Assembly (NCBI RefSeq): GCF_001188955.3
Contig: NZ_JPRF03000001.1
Coordinates: forward strand, 310,001-374,000
Direction of reading: 5' to 3'
DNA length: 64,000 bases
Source: Kitasatospora aureofaciens
GTDB taxonomy: Bacteria; Actinomycetota; Actinomycetes; Streptomycetales; Streptomycetaceae
Shown here: in pieces, positions 30,301-38,688 of the stretch
How positions within the stretch are numbered: the first letter of the stretch is position 1
Layout of the letters: every line of letters begins with the position of its first letter
Notes under the pieces: model-generated
The model's database searches: none
Told to the model about the DNA's origin: nothing
Seen by the model: the letters and a program-made list of their open reading frames with translations, nothing else
Position numbers and translations under genes: made by a program

Positions 30301-30750
30301 ATGACCGTGATGGGTGTGTCGAAGTTCGAGAGGTTCTTCCGCGCCGCCGCAGGCCTCGACGTGGACAAGAACGAGCTGAAGCGGTACGGCGACTTCGTCG
30401 ACGCCAAGCTCTACGACCTCCTGGTCGTCGGCCAGGCATCGGCCAAGGCCAACGGCCGTGACACCGTCGAACCGTGGGACCTACCGATCACCAAGGGCCT
30501 CCAGGAGAGCGTCCACCGGTTCCGGCGGCTCGACGAGGAGGTCGAGCTGAAGCCGATCCTGGAACAGCTCGCCGTGCACCCTCCGCTCGACAGGACACCC
30601 ACCCAGGAGACCGAAGAGCGCTACCCCGAGATCATCGGCGGTCTCAGCGTCGCCCTCGCCGAGACGTTCAAAATCATGTATCCGGACATCAAGAACCCGC
30701 AGACCAGCCACTGGGAGGGCGTGACCGCAGTGTTCGACCGGCTGCTGTAG
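30301..30750 (+). CDS. DUF1931 histone-fold protein
   Basis: The 149-residue protein belongs to DUF1931, whose known structures contain two histone-fold segments in one chain. Visible traits are a helical N-terminal half with Phe-Phe-Arg-Ala-Ala-Ala-Gly-Leu-Asp-Val, then Gly-Asp-Phe-Val-Asp-Ala-Lys-Leu-Tyr-Asp-Leu, and a central Pro-Trp-Asp-Leu-Pro-Ile-Thr-Lys-Gly-Leu before the second half. The ATG at 30301 follows AGGAGG by nine bases. Whether it binds DNA is not established. Its place beside stress genes would suit a nucleoid or stress role. Confidence 0.88.
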   Translation: MTVMGVSKFERFFRAAAGLDVDKNELKRYGDFVDAKLYDLLVVGQASAKANGRDTVEPWDLPITKGLQESVHRFRRLDEEVELKPILEQLAVHPPLDRTPTQETEERYPEIIGGLSVALAETFKIMYPDIKNPQTSHWEGVTAVFDRLL

Positions 30751-30965
30751 CAGTCGCGCCCAGGCGCATGTGACCCGACCCGTCTCAGGCCGGGAAGGCA
30801 AGCCGCCCCGGATCGTCTCCAACGAAAATCGTCCTCACTCGGTGACTGGAGATGCACTGCGGCGGCCTGGCATGCGGCGAGTGCCGCTCTCGGGCAGGTA
30901 GTTCCAAAGGAAGTTCCATGGCATTCCTCGTGTAGGGGCCTTTCGGAGCCCTTGTCGCAAGCGGT

Positions 30966-32656
30966 TCACTGGCGGGTTGGGGTGGTGCCGTTCATGGCGA
31001 AGCGGGCGGAGCATTGTTCGGCGGATCGGTTGTTCGCGTTCCAGACACAGATCCACATGGTGTAGCCGGTGTCCGGGAGGAAGGTCGTTTTCGCGGCGCC
31101 CCAGGAGGCGCGGAACGTGTAGGTGAGGCCGTCGCTGCGTGAGAGCTCGGCAACGCAGGTCTGGTTCAGCGAGGTGTTGAGCACGCCTGCGAGTGAGCCG
31201 GAGCCGTTGTCGTCCAGCCAGGCGGAGCAGGCGGCGTCGTTTCCGAACCAACTGGTGTCCGCCTCGGAGCCCTTGACCTGTGCGGGGTCGTCGCTGCCGT
31301 TGATGCCGCTGATCGATGACGATGTGAGGCTGCGGGCGGCTGCCGAGGTGGTGGCGGGGGCCGCATTGGACGGGGTGGCGGGGGCCGCATTGGACAGGGT
31401 GGTCGGGGGCTGGTCGGCGGATCTGGCGGTGGAGACCGTCGAGGGCCGCAGGCCCTGGGAGGGGGTTCGGGTAGGGCCGGCTGGGTGGTCGAGGGCGGGG
31501 ATGGGGAGCCGGCGGTGGGGGAGGGCGAGGCGCCGGCGGTGGGGGAGGGCGAGGCGCTCGGGCTGGTGGAAGGCCCGGGCGTCGCCCCGGCGAGCGGCTG
31601 AACGGTGACCGGCGTGTCGACGGAGCCCTGCGAGGTGGGGTGCTCCGGGGAGGTGGACGGACTGAGGGCGAACACGGTGACCGCCCCGAGGGCGATCACC
31701 GCGGCGATCGGCAACAGGAGACGGTGCCTGTGTGGGCGGCGCGGTGATGTGGGGGGTGGGGTCCCGGGGTCGGGGGCTGTGCTCGTGTCCGGTGGCGGGA
31801 GGGTCTCCAGCTTGCCGACCGGCGTTTCGGCGAAGGCATGTCGCGAGTCGATGCGTGCCATGAGCTCGGACGGCCAGGACGGAGGAGGAGCGAGCAGGTG
31901 TGGGCGGGTCGCCTGGACGAGTCGGTCGGCGGTGGGGCGTGCTCCGGGGTCGGTGTCGAGGCAGGGCGCCAGGACGGCAGCGAGGTCGGCCTCCACGGCG
32001 CGCAGCCGCTCCAGGTCGGGGACGGCGCCGGGCGTGCGAGCCGAGGCGGCGTAGAGCAGGAGCGCCGCGAGCGCGTAGACGTCCGCGGGTGCTGCCACGT
32101 CCTCGTCCCCGGCCTGCTGTTCCGGTGCCGCGAAGCCGTGCGTCCCGTAACCGTCACCGCTCCTGGTGAGCCTGGCCTGGTCCGCGGCGCGCGCGATGCC
32201 GAAGTCGATCAGCTTCACGCCGTCGCGCACCAGCATGACGTTGGCGGGCTTGATGTCGCGGTGCGCGATGCCGGACGCGTGCACGGCTCGCAGGTGGGCG
32301 GCCGTCTCGGCCAGCAGCAGCCACAGCGCCTCGGCTGGCAGCGGGCCGTGCAGCCGGACCGCCTCGTCCACCGTGAGCCCGGGGACGTACTCGGTGGCGA
32401 ACCACGGGCGCTCCGGCGTGCCGTCGCTCGCCAGCACCCGCGGTGCGACCCCGAACGGCACGCGGTAGAGGATTCCGACCTCCCGTTCGAAGCGCTCGCT
32501 GGATACCAGCCGCGGACGGACGAGCTTGACGGCGGCGTAGCCCCGGTCCGAGACCCCGAGGTAGACCTCGCCCATGCCGCCGGTGCCGAGCAGGCCGATG
32601 ACGCCGAAGCTGCCGATCTCCTGCGGATCGCCCGGGCCGAGTGGTTCGGCGACCAT
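30966..32656 (-). pseudogene. membrane Ser/Thr protein kinase (PASTA-less), C-terminal frameshift
   Basis: The N-terminal kinase domain (residues about 10-270) has the P-loop Leu-Gly-Thr-Gly-Gly-Met-Gly-Glu-Val-Tyr, the catalytic Ala-His-Arg-Asp-Ile-Lys-Pro-Ala-Asn and Asp-Phe-Gly. One membrane helix (about 325-345) follows, then a Ser/Pro/Thr-rich outside linker. Near a C5 run at 31461-31465 the frame shifts by one base. In the new frame the linker continues into an extracellular domain with four Cys, ending at 30966. The kinase and membrane parts are intact, so a truncated product could still act. The start is uncertain (ATG 32656, GTG 32695 or ATG 32722). It is divergent from an FHA gene. 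Confidence 0.8.
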
Positions 32657-32839
32657 GCTGTCGATCGCAGCAGCTCGCCGGCTGATCGTGCTCACGGCGG
32701 GCAGGCTACCGAGCAAGTTCATTCGGGACAAGCAGAGTTGACAGTTCCGCAAGTCCGAGGCAGGCATGCCGCCGGGAGGACTGGTCCCCCCGGTGCGCTC
32801 GTACACTCACTGGCGCGAGCCGACGCGGAGGTGTGTGAG

Positions 32840-33634
32840 ATGTCGTACGGAAACTTCCCGCCCCAGATGCTGCCGCCGGGCAGTCCCTCCGACCGGGTGC
32901 CCCCGGCGCCACCCGGAACGATCTTCGTGATCGGCCCGCAGGGCGGGTACGCCGTGCCACCGCGCCGGTACACCTTGCTGTTCGGGCGCGACCGCGAGGA
33001 CGTGCACGTACCGGTCGGCGTCGACGACCCGACCGTCAGCCGTCGGCACGGCGTCTTCACCTGTGCCGCCACGGGCGGCGACTGGTGGCTGGTCAACACC
33101 GGCAACCTGCCGATCGAACTGCCCGACGGCGTGCTGATGCTCACCGGCCACAAGCGGATCGTCGGGCCCGGGTACACCCCGCTGGTGATCAACTCGTCCA
33201 AGCGGCGCTCCCACCTGGTGGAGGTGCGCGTCGTGGACGGGGACGACCTGCACCCCCGTTCCACGAGCAGCGCCGACACCGCGGCCCCCGAGACGGTGTA
33301 CGCGCTCTCCCCGCAGGAGCGGCTGGTGCTCACCGCGCTCGCCCGGCGGTACCTGGAGGGTCAGGACGCGTTCCCGCTCCCGCTGTCCTGGGAGGACACC
33401 GCCCGGCTGGTCAACGCCTCGCCCTACGCGACCAAGTCCTGGACCTACAAGTCGGTCGCCAACACGGCCGAGGACGTGCGCGAGCGGCTGCGGCGACGGG
33501 GCGTGCGCGGGCTGACGCGCGATGAGGTCGGTGAGCCGGTCGGGTCGATGCTCAGTGTCAATCTGATCAGGGAACTGCTGAGAACGGCGACGCTGAACGC
33601 CCAGGACCTGGAGTTGCTGGCCGAGCGGAGTTGA
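32840..33634 (+). CDS. FHA-domain protein
   Basis: The 264-residue protein is predicted to bind phosphothreonine. An FHA domain (residues about 25-125) shows Leu-Leu-Phe-Gly-Arg, Val-Ser-Arg-Arg-His-Gly and a late Asn. The C-terminal half (about 150-264) begins Leu-Ser-Pro-Gln-Glu-Arg-Leu-Val-Leu-Thr-Ala-Leu and resembles a winged-helix, suggesting a DNA-binding or docking module. A GGAGGTG site precedes the ATG at 32840. It is divergent from the Ser/Thr kinase, its obvious phosphorylating partner. Confidence 0.85.
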   Translation: MSYGNFPPQMLPPGSPSDRVPPAPPGTIFVIGPQGGYAVPPRRYTLLFGRDREDVHVPVGVDDPTVSRRHGVFTCAATGGDWWLVNTGNLPIELPDGVLMLTGHKRIVGPGYTPLVINSSKRRSHLVEVRVVDGDDLHPRSTSSADTAAPETVYALSPQERLVLTALARRYLEGQDAFPLPLSWEDTARLVNASPYATKSWTYKSVANTAEDVRERLRRRGVRGLTRDEVGEPVGSMLSVNLIRELLRTATLNAQDLELLAERS

Positions 33635-33689
33635 GCGAAGGACGGGATGCGCGCCTCGGTCGATGGTTCGACCGGGGCGCGCAGCGTTC

Positions 33690-33929
33690 TCAGTGCTCGG
33701 TCTCGGGAACGGGCGCGGGTTCGGCCTGGGCGTGGTAGGTGACGTGCATGGTGCCGCGTTCCACCGAGAAGACGGCCGCCTGGCCCTCGGCCGAGTTCTG
33801 TTGGCGCGGTTGGGATTGCGACTGCTCGGGGCGGTCCGTCGTGTTCGTCACGTGATTGTTGTCGCCCACGATGAAGGTCCCGGAGACGTCCCTGGTGTGG
33901 ATGTCGCCCGGTGTGGATTCTGCAGGCAT
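33690..33929 (-). CDS. 79-residue protein with two amyloid-like signalling motifs (putative adaptor)
   Basis: This small protein has no enzymatic domain. Residues about 13-29 read Arg-Asp-Val-Ser-Gly-Thr-Phe-Ile-Val-Gly-Asp-Asn-Asn-His-Val-Thr-Asn. That is close to the RHIM core of human RIPK3 (Val-Gln-Val-Gly-Asp-Asn-Asn-Tyr-Leu) and nearly the same as the N-terminus of the STAND ATPase encoded just upstream. After a Gln/Ser-rich linker, residues about 50-66 read Ala-Val-Phe-Ser-Val-Glu-Arg-Gly-Thr-Met-His-Val. This matches C-terminal motifs of two proteins in the divergent operon. It is probably co-transcribed with the STAND gene (38-base gap). A bridging role is inference; sequence alone does not prove amyloid formation. 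Confidence 0.7.
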   Translation of the reverse strand: MPAESTPGDIHTRDVSGTFIVGDNNHVTNTTDRPEQSQSQPRQQNSAEGQAAVFSVERGTMHVTYHAQAEPAPVPETEH

Positions 33930-33967
33930 GGTCGGCCTTTCCCGGTCGGTTCTGTGGGTGGTCGGAT

Positions 33968-36475
33968 TCAGCAGCGGAACACCAGGTCGAACCAGGCCGA
34001 GTTGTATGCCGAAGCCTGGTTCGTCGTGTCGACCCTGGAGCCGGACGGATGGTTCCGGAACGAGCGGTATTGGCTCTCCTCCTGCTGATGAGCGGTCAGC
34101 ATGCTGTTGAGGTCGGATGCCACCGATCTGTCCCGCGCCTGCGATATGGCTTGCCGCAACGTGGACTCGGAAGCGCGCAGGTCTTTGATGACGGTATCGA
34201 GCGCGGATTTCAGCGTGCTGTCGTCGGGAATGGTGGAGGTCCGCCGTGAGTTGTACGCGTCTACGGCGTTGTTGTACGACTCCAGAGCGCGGGACTCGGT
34301 GGCCTTGTCGGTTTTGAACTGCCGGGAATCTCGTTCTACGGCCGGTATCACCGTCGCGCACACGGGATCGACGAGGCGCGGCGTGACGACCGGAGATGGG
34401 GCCGGCGGGGCGTGGGTGTAGACCGGCGGGGCGGGGGCAGGGACCGGCGGGTGGGGGGTGTAGACCTTCGGGGGCGGGGCCGACGGGTAGGTGGCGTGGG
34501 CTGTCGGAGCCTGGTCCGACTGTTTGGCGGCGTAGACCACGGCACCCACGCCGAGGACGGTGGTGAAGCCGACTGCGCAGGCGACGGCAAGGGCTGTGCC
34601 GCCCTTGGCGGTCGCCGCGCCGGCGGCGCCGACGGCCGTGTGGCTCGGGCCGGTCGCGGCGGTGCCTGCGGCCTGCGTCGGCTGGGCGGCAGAGCTGTGC
34701 GCTCCCGAGAGGTCGATCTTCGGCGACGTCGCCTGTGAGGTGGAATGAGCGCCGGTCATGTGGGTCGGTGGCAGAGGCTGTTGGGTGGATTGGGACAGGT
34801 CGATCACGATCGGTTTGGTCGGTGGTTGTACGGGTGTCGGGCTGACGACAGGGTGCGTGACGGGCGCCGGGCTGACCACAGGTTGGGTGACCACCGGCGG
34901 GCTGACCACGGTGGTTGCCGGGGTTACCGGGGTTACCGGGGGTACCGGTGTTACCGGTGCTACCGGCGTGATCGGTGCTATCGGCGTTGCCGGGGCGATC
35001 GGCGCGACGGCGCTGGTCGCCACCGTGGTGGCTACCTGGTGGGCCGCCGACTGTGCGTGCAGGGCGGTGAGTTCCTGCCAGAGCACTCCCGCCTCGAGCA
35101 CCAGTGTCGCCGTTTGCGCCGCCCGGCCGATCGCCCTGCGGCGGGCGCGTGCCTCGCGTAGGAAGAACTCCTCACCCGCGCTGTCGCCCGCGCTCCTCGC
35201 GGCGGCCCAGCCGGCTCCGAGCAGGCTGCCCCACGCGTCGAACTGCCGGGACAGCGCCAGCTTCGGCGAGGCGGCACGGGCCAATGCCATGCCGAGCGGC
35301 GCCTGTCCGCTCCGCTCCGCCCGCAGCACCGCGACGTCAAGGGCCTGGAAGTGGGCTGCCACCTGGTCCGGGGTGGTCTGCCGCGACTCGACCCACGCGG
35401 TGAGCGCCCGGCAGAGGGGCTCGGCGGGGAACTGCGTCATCCGGCTCTTCAGTACGCACTCGGCGACGTCCGGTGGACACCGGTAGCCGGTCTCGGAGGC
35501 GAGCAGCAGACCGTGTCGCACCAGGCCTTCGGCGAGCGCTTCGGCGTCCGGCCGGCCGAGCAGGGAGCTGAGCTGCGGGGCGGCCAACTCGGCGCCGGAC
35601 AGCGAGCCGAGCAGGTGCAGCAGGTCGCGCTCCGGTGGCCGGAGCCGATTGAGCAGTGCAGGCAGCAGTTCGGGGAGATCGGCGATGCTCGGCAGGCGCT
35701 TGCCGGTCGCGGCCGAGAGGGCGATGCGCCGCAGCCGGAGCGGATTGCCGTGCAGGGCGTCGCACAGTGCCTGCACGGTCCGTGCTTCGTCCGGTAGCAG
35801 CCCGCGGGCCAGGACCGTCTGCACCAGGTTCACGCCTGCCGGGGCCGTCAGCCCGTCGAGGTGGATCGGGTGGACGCCGTCGAGCGCCGACCGGTGCTGC
35901 GAGGTGAAGACGAACGCGGACTGCTCGGCCATGTCGAAGAGCCGGCGCAGGTCCTTCTCGTCGAGTCCGGCGTCGTCCAGGTAGATCCGCAGTCGCAGGG
36001 TCTTCAGGTGCTCCTTGAGCACCTCCAGCGACGGCTTGTAGTTCGGCGCCTCGAAGCCGATGTCGAAGATCGCCTGCGCCAGGTCGTCGGCCGTCCGCCC
36101 ACCGGCTTCGACGTAGGCCGCGCCGTCGGGCCCGCCCGGCAGGGTGCGGGCGAGGTGGCGCAGCAGTGCACTCTTGCCGACGCCGGAAGCGCCCCAGACC
36201 TGCACCAACTGACGTTTCCCGAGCGCCTCTTGCACCAGCCGGAGGTCCCGCTCCCGGCCGATCAGCGGATCGGCGACGGTCCGCGGCAGATGGGAGATCC
36301 GCTGGCGCCTGACCGGATCCGGCAGTGGTCCGGCGTGCAGGGTGACGGCTGAACCGTACTCGGCGGTGATGTTCAGGTTGGTCACGGTGTTCCGGTTGCC
36401 GACGATCATCGTCCCGGACACGTCGCCCGCCCGGATCCGCTCGGAACCGCCCGGAGCACCGTTGTTCTCTGGCAT
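33968..36475 (-). CDS. STAND/NB-ARC-type ATPase with N-terminal RHIM-like motif and membrane anchor
   Basis: The 835-residue NLR-like protein has five parts. Residues 17-33 carry the motif Asp-Val-Ser-Gly-Thr-Met-Ile-Val-Gly-Asn-Arg-Asn-Thr-Val-Thr-Asn. An NTPase domain follows, with Walker A (Gly-Ala-Ser-Gly-Val-Gly-Lys-Ser, about 94-101), Walker B (Leu-Arg-Ile-Tyr-Leu-Asp-Asp) and Phe-Thr-Ser-Gln-His. Then come a winged-helix/helical region (about 260-480), a Pro/Thr/Val-repeat linker (about 490-600), and one membrane helix (about 623-648) with a C-terminal outside domain ending in two Cys-containing segments. Unlike most STAND sensors it has no TPR, WD40 or LRR repeats; the extracytoplasmic tail may be the sensor. 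The neighbours are a CRP-family gene upstream and the 79-residue motif protein downstream. Confidence 0.82.
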   Translation of the reverse strand: MPENNGAPGGSERIRAGDVSGTMIVGNRNTVTNLNITAEYGSAVTLHAGPLPDPVRRQRISHLPRTVADPLIGRERDLRLVQEALGKRQLVQVWGASGVGKSALLRHLARTLPGGPDGAAYVEAGGRTADDLAQAIFDIGFEAPNYKPSLEVLKEHLKTLRLRIYLDDAGLDEKDLRRLFDMAEQSAFVFTSQHRSALDGVHPIHLDGLTAPAGVNLVQTVLARGLLPDEARTVQALCDALHGNPLRLRRIALSAATGKRLPSIADLPELLPALLNRLRPPERDLLHLLGSLSGAELAAPQLSSLLGRPDAEALAEGLVRHGLLLASETGYRCPPDVAECVLKSRMTQFPAEPLCRALTAWVESRQTTPDQVAAHFQALDVAVLRAERSGQAPLGMALARAASPKLALSRQFDAWGSLLGAGWAAARSAGDSAGEEFFLREARARRRAIGRAAQTATLVLEAGVLWQELTALHAQSAAHQVATTVATSAVAPIAPATPIAPITPVAPVTPVPPVTPVTPATTVVSPPVVTQPVVSPAPVTHPVVSPTPVQPPTKPIVIDLSQSTQQPLPPTHMTGAHSTSQATSPKIDLSGAHSSAAQPTQAAGTAATGPSHTAVGAAGAATAKGGTALAVACAVGFTTVLGVGAVVYAAKQSDQAPTAHATYPSAPPPKVYTPHPPVPAPAPPVYTHAPPAPSPVVTPRLVDPVCATVIPAVERDSRQFKTDKATESRALESYNNAVDAYNSRRTSTIPDDSTLKSALDTVIKDLRASESTLRQAISQARDRSVASDLNSMLTAHQQEESQYRSFRNHPSGSRVDTTNQASAYNSAWFDLVFRC

Positions 36476-36556
36476 CCGCTTCCCCGATCCTCTCCAACGC
36501 TCGGCTCCTGGCTCTCGGTCATGCTGGCGCCGAGCCGTCGTGGGAACCCGGCGCTT

Positions 36557-37318
36557 TTAGCTGTTTGGTGGGATCGCCCGCGAATCCGCCGCTCCGGATG
36601 CGACAGATGCTCCGGCTTCTTCGGCCGTGACGGCGATCCGGGCGAGGTGATCCAGGTCGAGGATCGTGATCCTGCGGTAGCCCGTGATGACCGCGCCCGA
36701 CTCCCGCAGTGCCCGCAGGGCCTTGTGGATCGACGACTCCGCCGCGCCGACCAGCGTGGCCATCTCCGGCTGCGACAGCGGTAGTTGGGCTTCGTTCCGG
36801 CCTGGGCGCCCATAGGTGACGGCCAGGTGGTGCAGGATCCTGGCCAGCCGCCCGAGTACGTCGCAACCGGTGAAGTCGACGATCCGGCCGGTCGCCGTGC
36901 GCAGCTTGGCCACCACGCTCGCGCTGAGCGCGAGCCCGATGGCGGGGTGCTGCTTCGTGCACTCCAGCAGTTCGGAGGACAGGATGTAGCGGGCCAGCAC
37001 CCGGCCGCAGGTGGTCACGGTGCCGCTGCGCGGCTGGCCGTCGATCCCGGCGAGCTCCCCTACCAGGTCCCCGGCCATTCGTACGGCCACCAGCGCCTCC
37101 CGGCCGTCCTGCGCATGCGCGGTGACCTTCACCGTGCCGCCGACCAGGAGCAGCGCGAAGTCCGAGGTGTCGGCCTCGTGGATGGTGATCTGCCCGGCCG
37201 GGTAGACCACGCCGTGGCCGAGCCCCAGCAGGACCCGGCGGTCGGCCTCGTCGACCCGGCCGAGCAGCCCGCTCGGCGGCCAGTAGGCCTCGGCCCTGCG
37301 CACCCGTGCGTTGCTCAT
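36557..37318 (-). CDS. CRP/FNR-family transcriptional regulator
   Basis: The 253-residue regulator has a cNMP-binding beta-roll (residues about 25-130; Asp-Leu-Val-Gly-Glu-Leu-Ala-Gly-Ile-Asp lies in the phosphate-binding cassette position), a long dimer helix, and a C-terminal winged helix (Leu-Ser-Gln-Pro-Glu-Met-Ala-Thr-Leu-Val-Gly-Ala-Ala-Glu-Ser-Ser-Ile-His-Lys-Ala). A strong AGGAGGAG site precedes the ATG. It lies next to the divergent promoter of the operon whose first gene encodes a cyclase-like protein, so cNMP-dependent control of both units is plausible. Confidence 0.88.
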   Translation of the reverse strand: MSNARVRRAEAYWPPSGLLGRVDEADRRVLLGLGHGVVYPAGQITIHEADTSDFALLLVGGTVKVTAHAQDGREALVAVRMAGDLVGELAGIDGQPRSGTVTTCGRVLARYILSSELLECTKQHPAIGLALSASVVAKLRTATGRIVDFTGCDVLGRLARILHHLAVTYGRPGRNEAQLPLSQPEMATLVGAAESSIHKALRALRESGAVITGYRRITILDLDHLARIAVTAEEAGASVASGAADSRAIPPNS

Positions 37319-37499
37319 CGGTCACTCCTCCTCCTCGTCCGGCCGAAGCCGGACAAGCCGTATTTGTAGCCGTTCTACCCGAGGACCCCTCCCCTACGAT
37401 CTCGTCAACCATCTTGTCTGCGCCGCTAGTCGGTGCCGGCGGCACCTCGATCGCCGAAGTGCCGGCCCCGTCGTGATCGCGGAGGGAAGCGGAGGGAAC
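37319..37499. promoter_or_regulatory. divergent promoter region between the CRP gene and the cyclase-like operon
   Basis: This 181-base region drives both halves of the island. It holds a perfect inverted repeat gtccggc/gccggac (37337-37343 with 37348-37354) and a second one, ggtgcc/ggcacc (37432-37437 with 37441-37446), plus an AT-richer stretch near 37358-37378. They are candidate sites for the CRP-family regulator. Neither matches the E. coli CRP consensus. Confidence 0.5.
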
Positions 37500-38264
37500 G
37501 TGAATCCGAAGTACGAATACCGAGCCCTGCTGGCGTGCGACATCGCGGGTTCCGCAGGCCGCGGGCAGCAGCGGCTGCAGGAGATCCGCAGTGCGCTGCG
37601 ATCCGCGCTGTCCGGTGCCCTCGACCTCGCGGAGTTGGACCGGCGGGACGTCTCGTACGTGGACACCGGCGACGGCTGCCGGCTGGTCGCTCCGGCCGGG
37701 CTGCCCAAGGCCGGACTGCTGGTCCCGCTGCTGCCGGAGTTGAGTGCGCGGATCCGCGAGCACAACCGGCAGGCCGGCCCGGACACTCGGTTGCGGGTAC
37801 GGGCGGCCGTGCACGCGGGGGAGGTCCGGTTCGATCCGGACGGCACCGTCTCCGGCACTCCGTTCGAGGCGCTCGCCCGGCTGCTGGATTCGACCCCGCT
37901 GCGGCGTGCGGCCGTGGCCGGTCCGGACGGCGCCCCGCTGGCGGCGATTCTTTCGCAGCACTACTACGAGGAGACGGTCGGGCACGGCTACGAGGGGCTC
38001 GAAACCGGTGCCTTCACCGCGGCCGAGGTCGTGGTCAAGGAGTACTCCGCGCGGGCCTGGCTCTGGTACCCGGGCAGCCCGGTGGGGCCGTACGGCGGCT
38101 CCGGCCGGGAACCCGGCTCCGGCGGGCGGCCCGCTGAAGCCGGGAAACGGCCGACGGAAGCCGGGCCTCGGACCGTGGAGCAACTCGTCCGGGCCACCGG
38201 GAACGGCACGGTGTTCGCCGTCGGCCGCGGTGACCAGCACATCCGATACAACGAACGGGGCTGA
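37500..38264 (+). CDS. class III nucleotidyl-cyclase-like protein with C-terminal signalling motif
   Basis: The 254-residue protein shows the cyclase-homology pattern. Leu-Leu-Ala-Cys-Asp-Ile-Ala-Gly-Ser holds the first metal Asp, Thr-Gly-Asp-Gly-Cys-Arg-Leu the second, then Leu-Arg-Val-Arg-Ala-Ala-Val-His-Ala-Gly-Glu-Val, and a Phe-Glu-Ala-Leu-Ala-Arg-Leu-Leu segment where active cyclases have Asn and Arg. Residues that choose adenine or guanine are not obvious, so it may be active, altered or dead. The last 16 residues (Gly-Thr-Val-Phe-Ala-Val-Gly-Arg-Gly-Asp-Gln-His-Ile) form a motif shared with two neighbours. The GTG at 37500 follows GGAGGGA. It is the first gene of a six-gene operon. 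Confidence 0.75.
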   Translation: MNPKYEYRALLACDIAGSAGRGQQRLQEIRSALRSALSGALDLAELDRRDVSYVDTGDGCRLVAPAGLPKAGLLVPLLPELSARIREHNRQAGPDTRLRVRAAVHAGEVRFDPDGTVSGTPFEALARLLDSTPLRRAAVAGPDGAPLAAILSQHYYEETVGHGYEGLETGAFTAAEVVVKEYSARAWLWYPGSPVGPYGGSGREPGSGGRPAEAGKRPTEAGPRTVEQLVRATGNGTVFAVGRGDQHIRYNERG

Positions 38265-38271
38265 AGCGTCG

Positions 38272-38688
38272 ATGAACGAGGAACTCGCCGAGCTGGCCGC
38301 GAGCGGAGCCACCGCTCTGGTCGCCGCGATGGGCACCGACCTCTGGACGGAGGCCAAACGGCTGATGAGCGGCGTCGTCGCCCGGGCCCACGGAGGCCGC
38401 CGCAGGGAACTGTCCGCCGCGTTGGAGCTGCCGTCGACCACCACGAGGGGAGTGGTCGACGGCGAGGCCGTGAGCTACTGGACCGACGCCCTGGTCCAGT
38501 TGCTCCACCGGAACCCGGGCCTCGCCCAGGACGTCATGGCCCTGGCGTCGCTGCGGATACCACGACAGCCGGATGTCGCGGTCCAGGTCAACTCCGCCAC
38601 CGGTTCGGGTGAGGTGTTCGCGGTGCAGCACGGCAACCAGCACTTCGCCGGCGGGCCGAGGTCCCGCGATTCCGGGGACGGCCGATGA
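38272..38688 (+). CDS. small helical protein ending in the shared signalling motif
   Basis: The 138-residue protein has an N-terminal helical region (Glu-Leu-Ala-Ser-Gly-Ala-Thr-Ala-Leu-Val-Ala-Ala-Met-Gly) and a second helical part (about 65-100). It then has a C-terminal Gly-Glu-Val-Phe-Ala-Val-Gln-His-Gly-Asn-Gln-His-Phe close to the end of the cyclase-like protein and the 79-residue protein. No known domain is recognised. It starts 7 bases after the cyclase-like stop and overlaps the phosphatase start (ATGA). Its size and motif suggest an effector-associated or adaptor module. Confidence 0.7.
   Translation: MNEELAELAASGATALVAAMGTDLWTEAKRLMSGVVARAHGGRRRELSAALELPSTTTRGVVDGEAVSYWTDALVQLLHRNPGLAQDVMALASLRIPRQPDVAVQVNSATGSGEVFAVQHGNQHFAGGPRSRDSGDGR

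Noticed and set aside
34470..35020. CRISPR-like repetitive stretch of GGTTACCGGG-type units
   Set aside because: It encodes the Pro/Thr/Val repeat linker of the STAND protein; the units are short, irregular and in frame.
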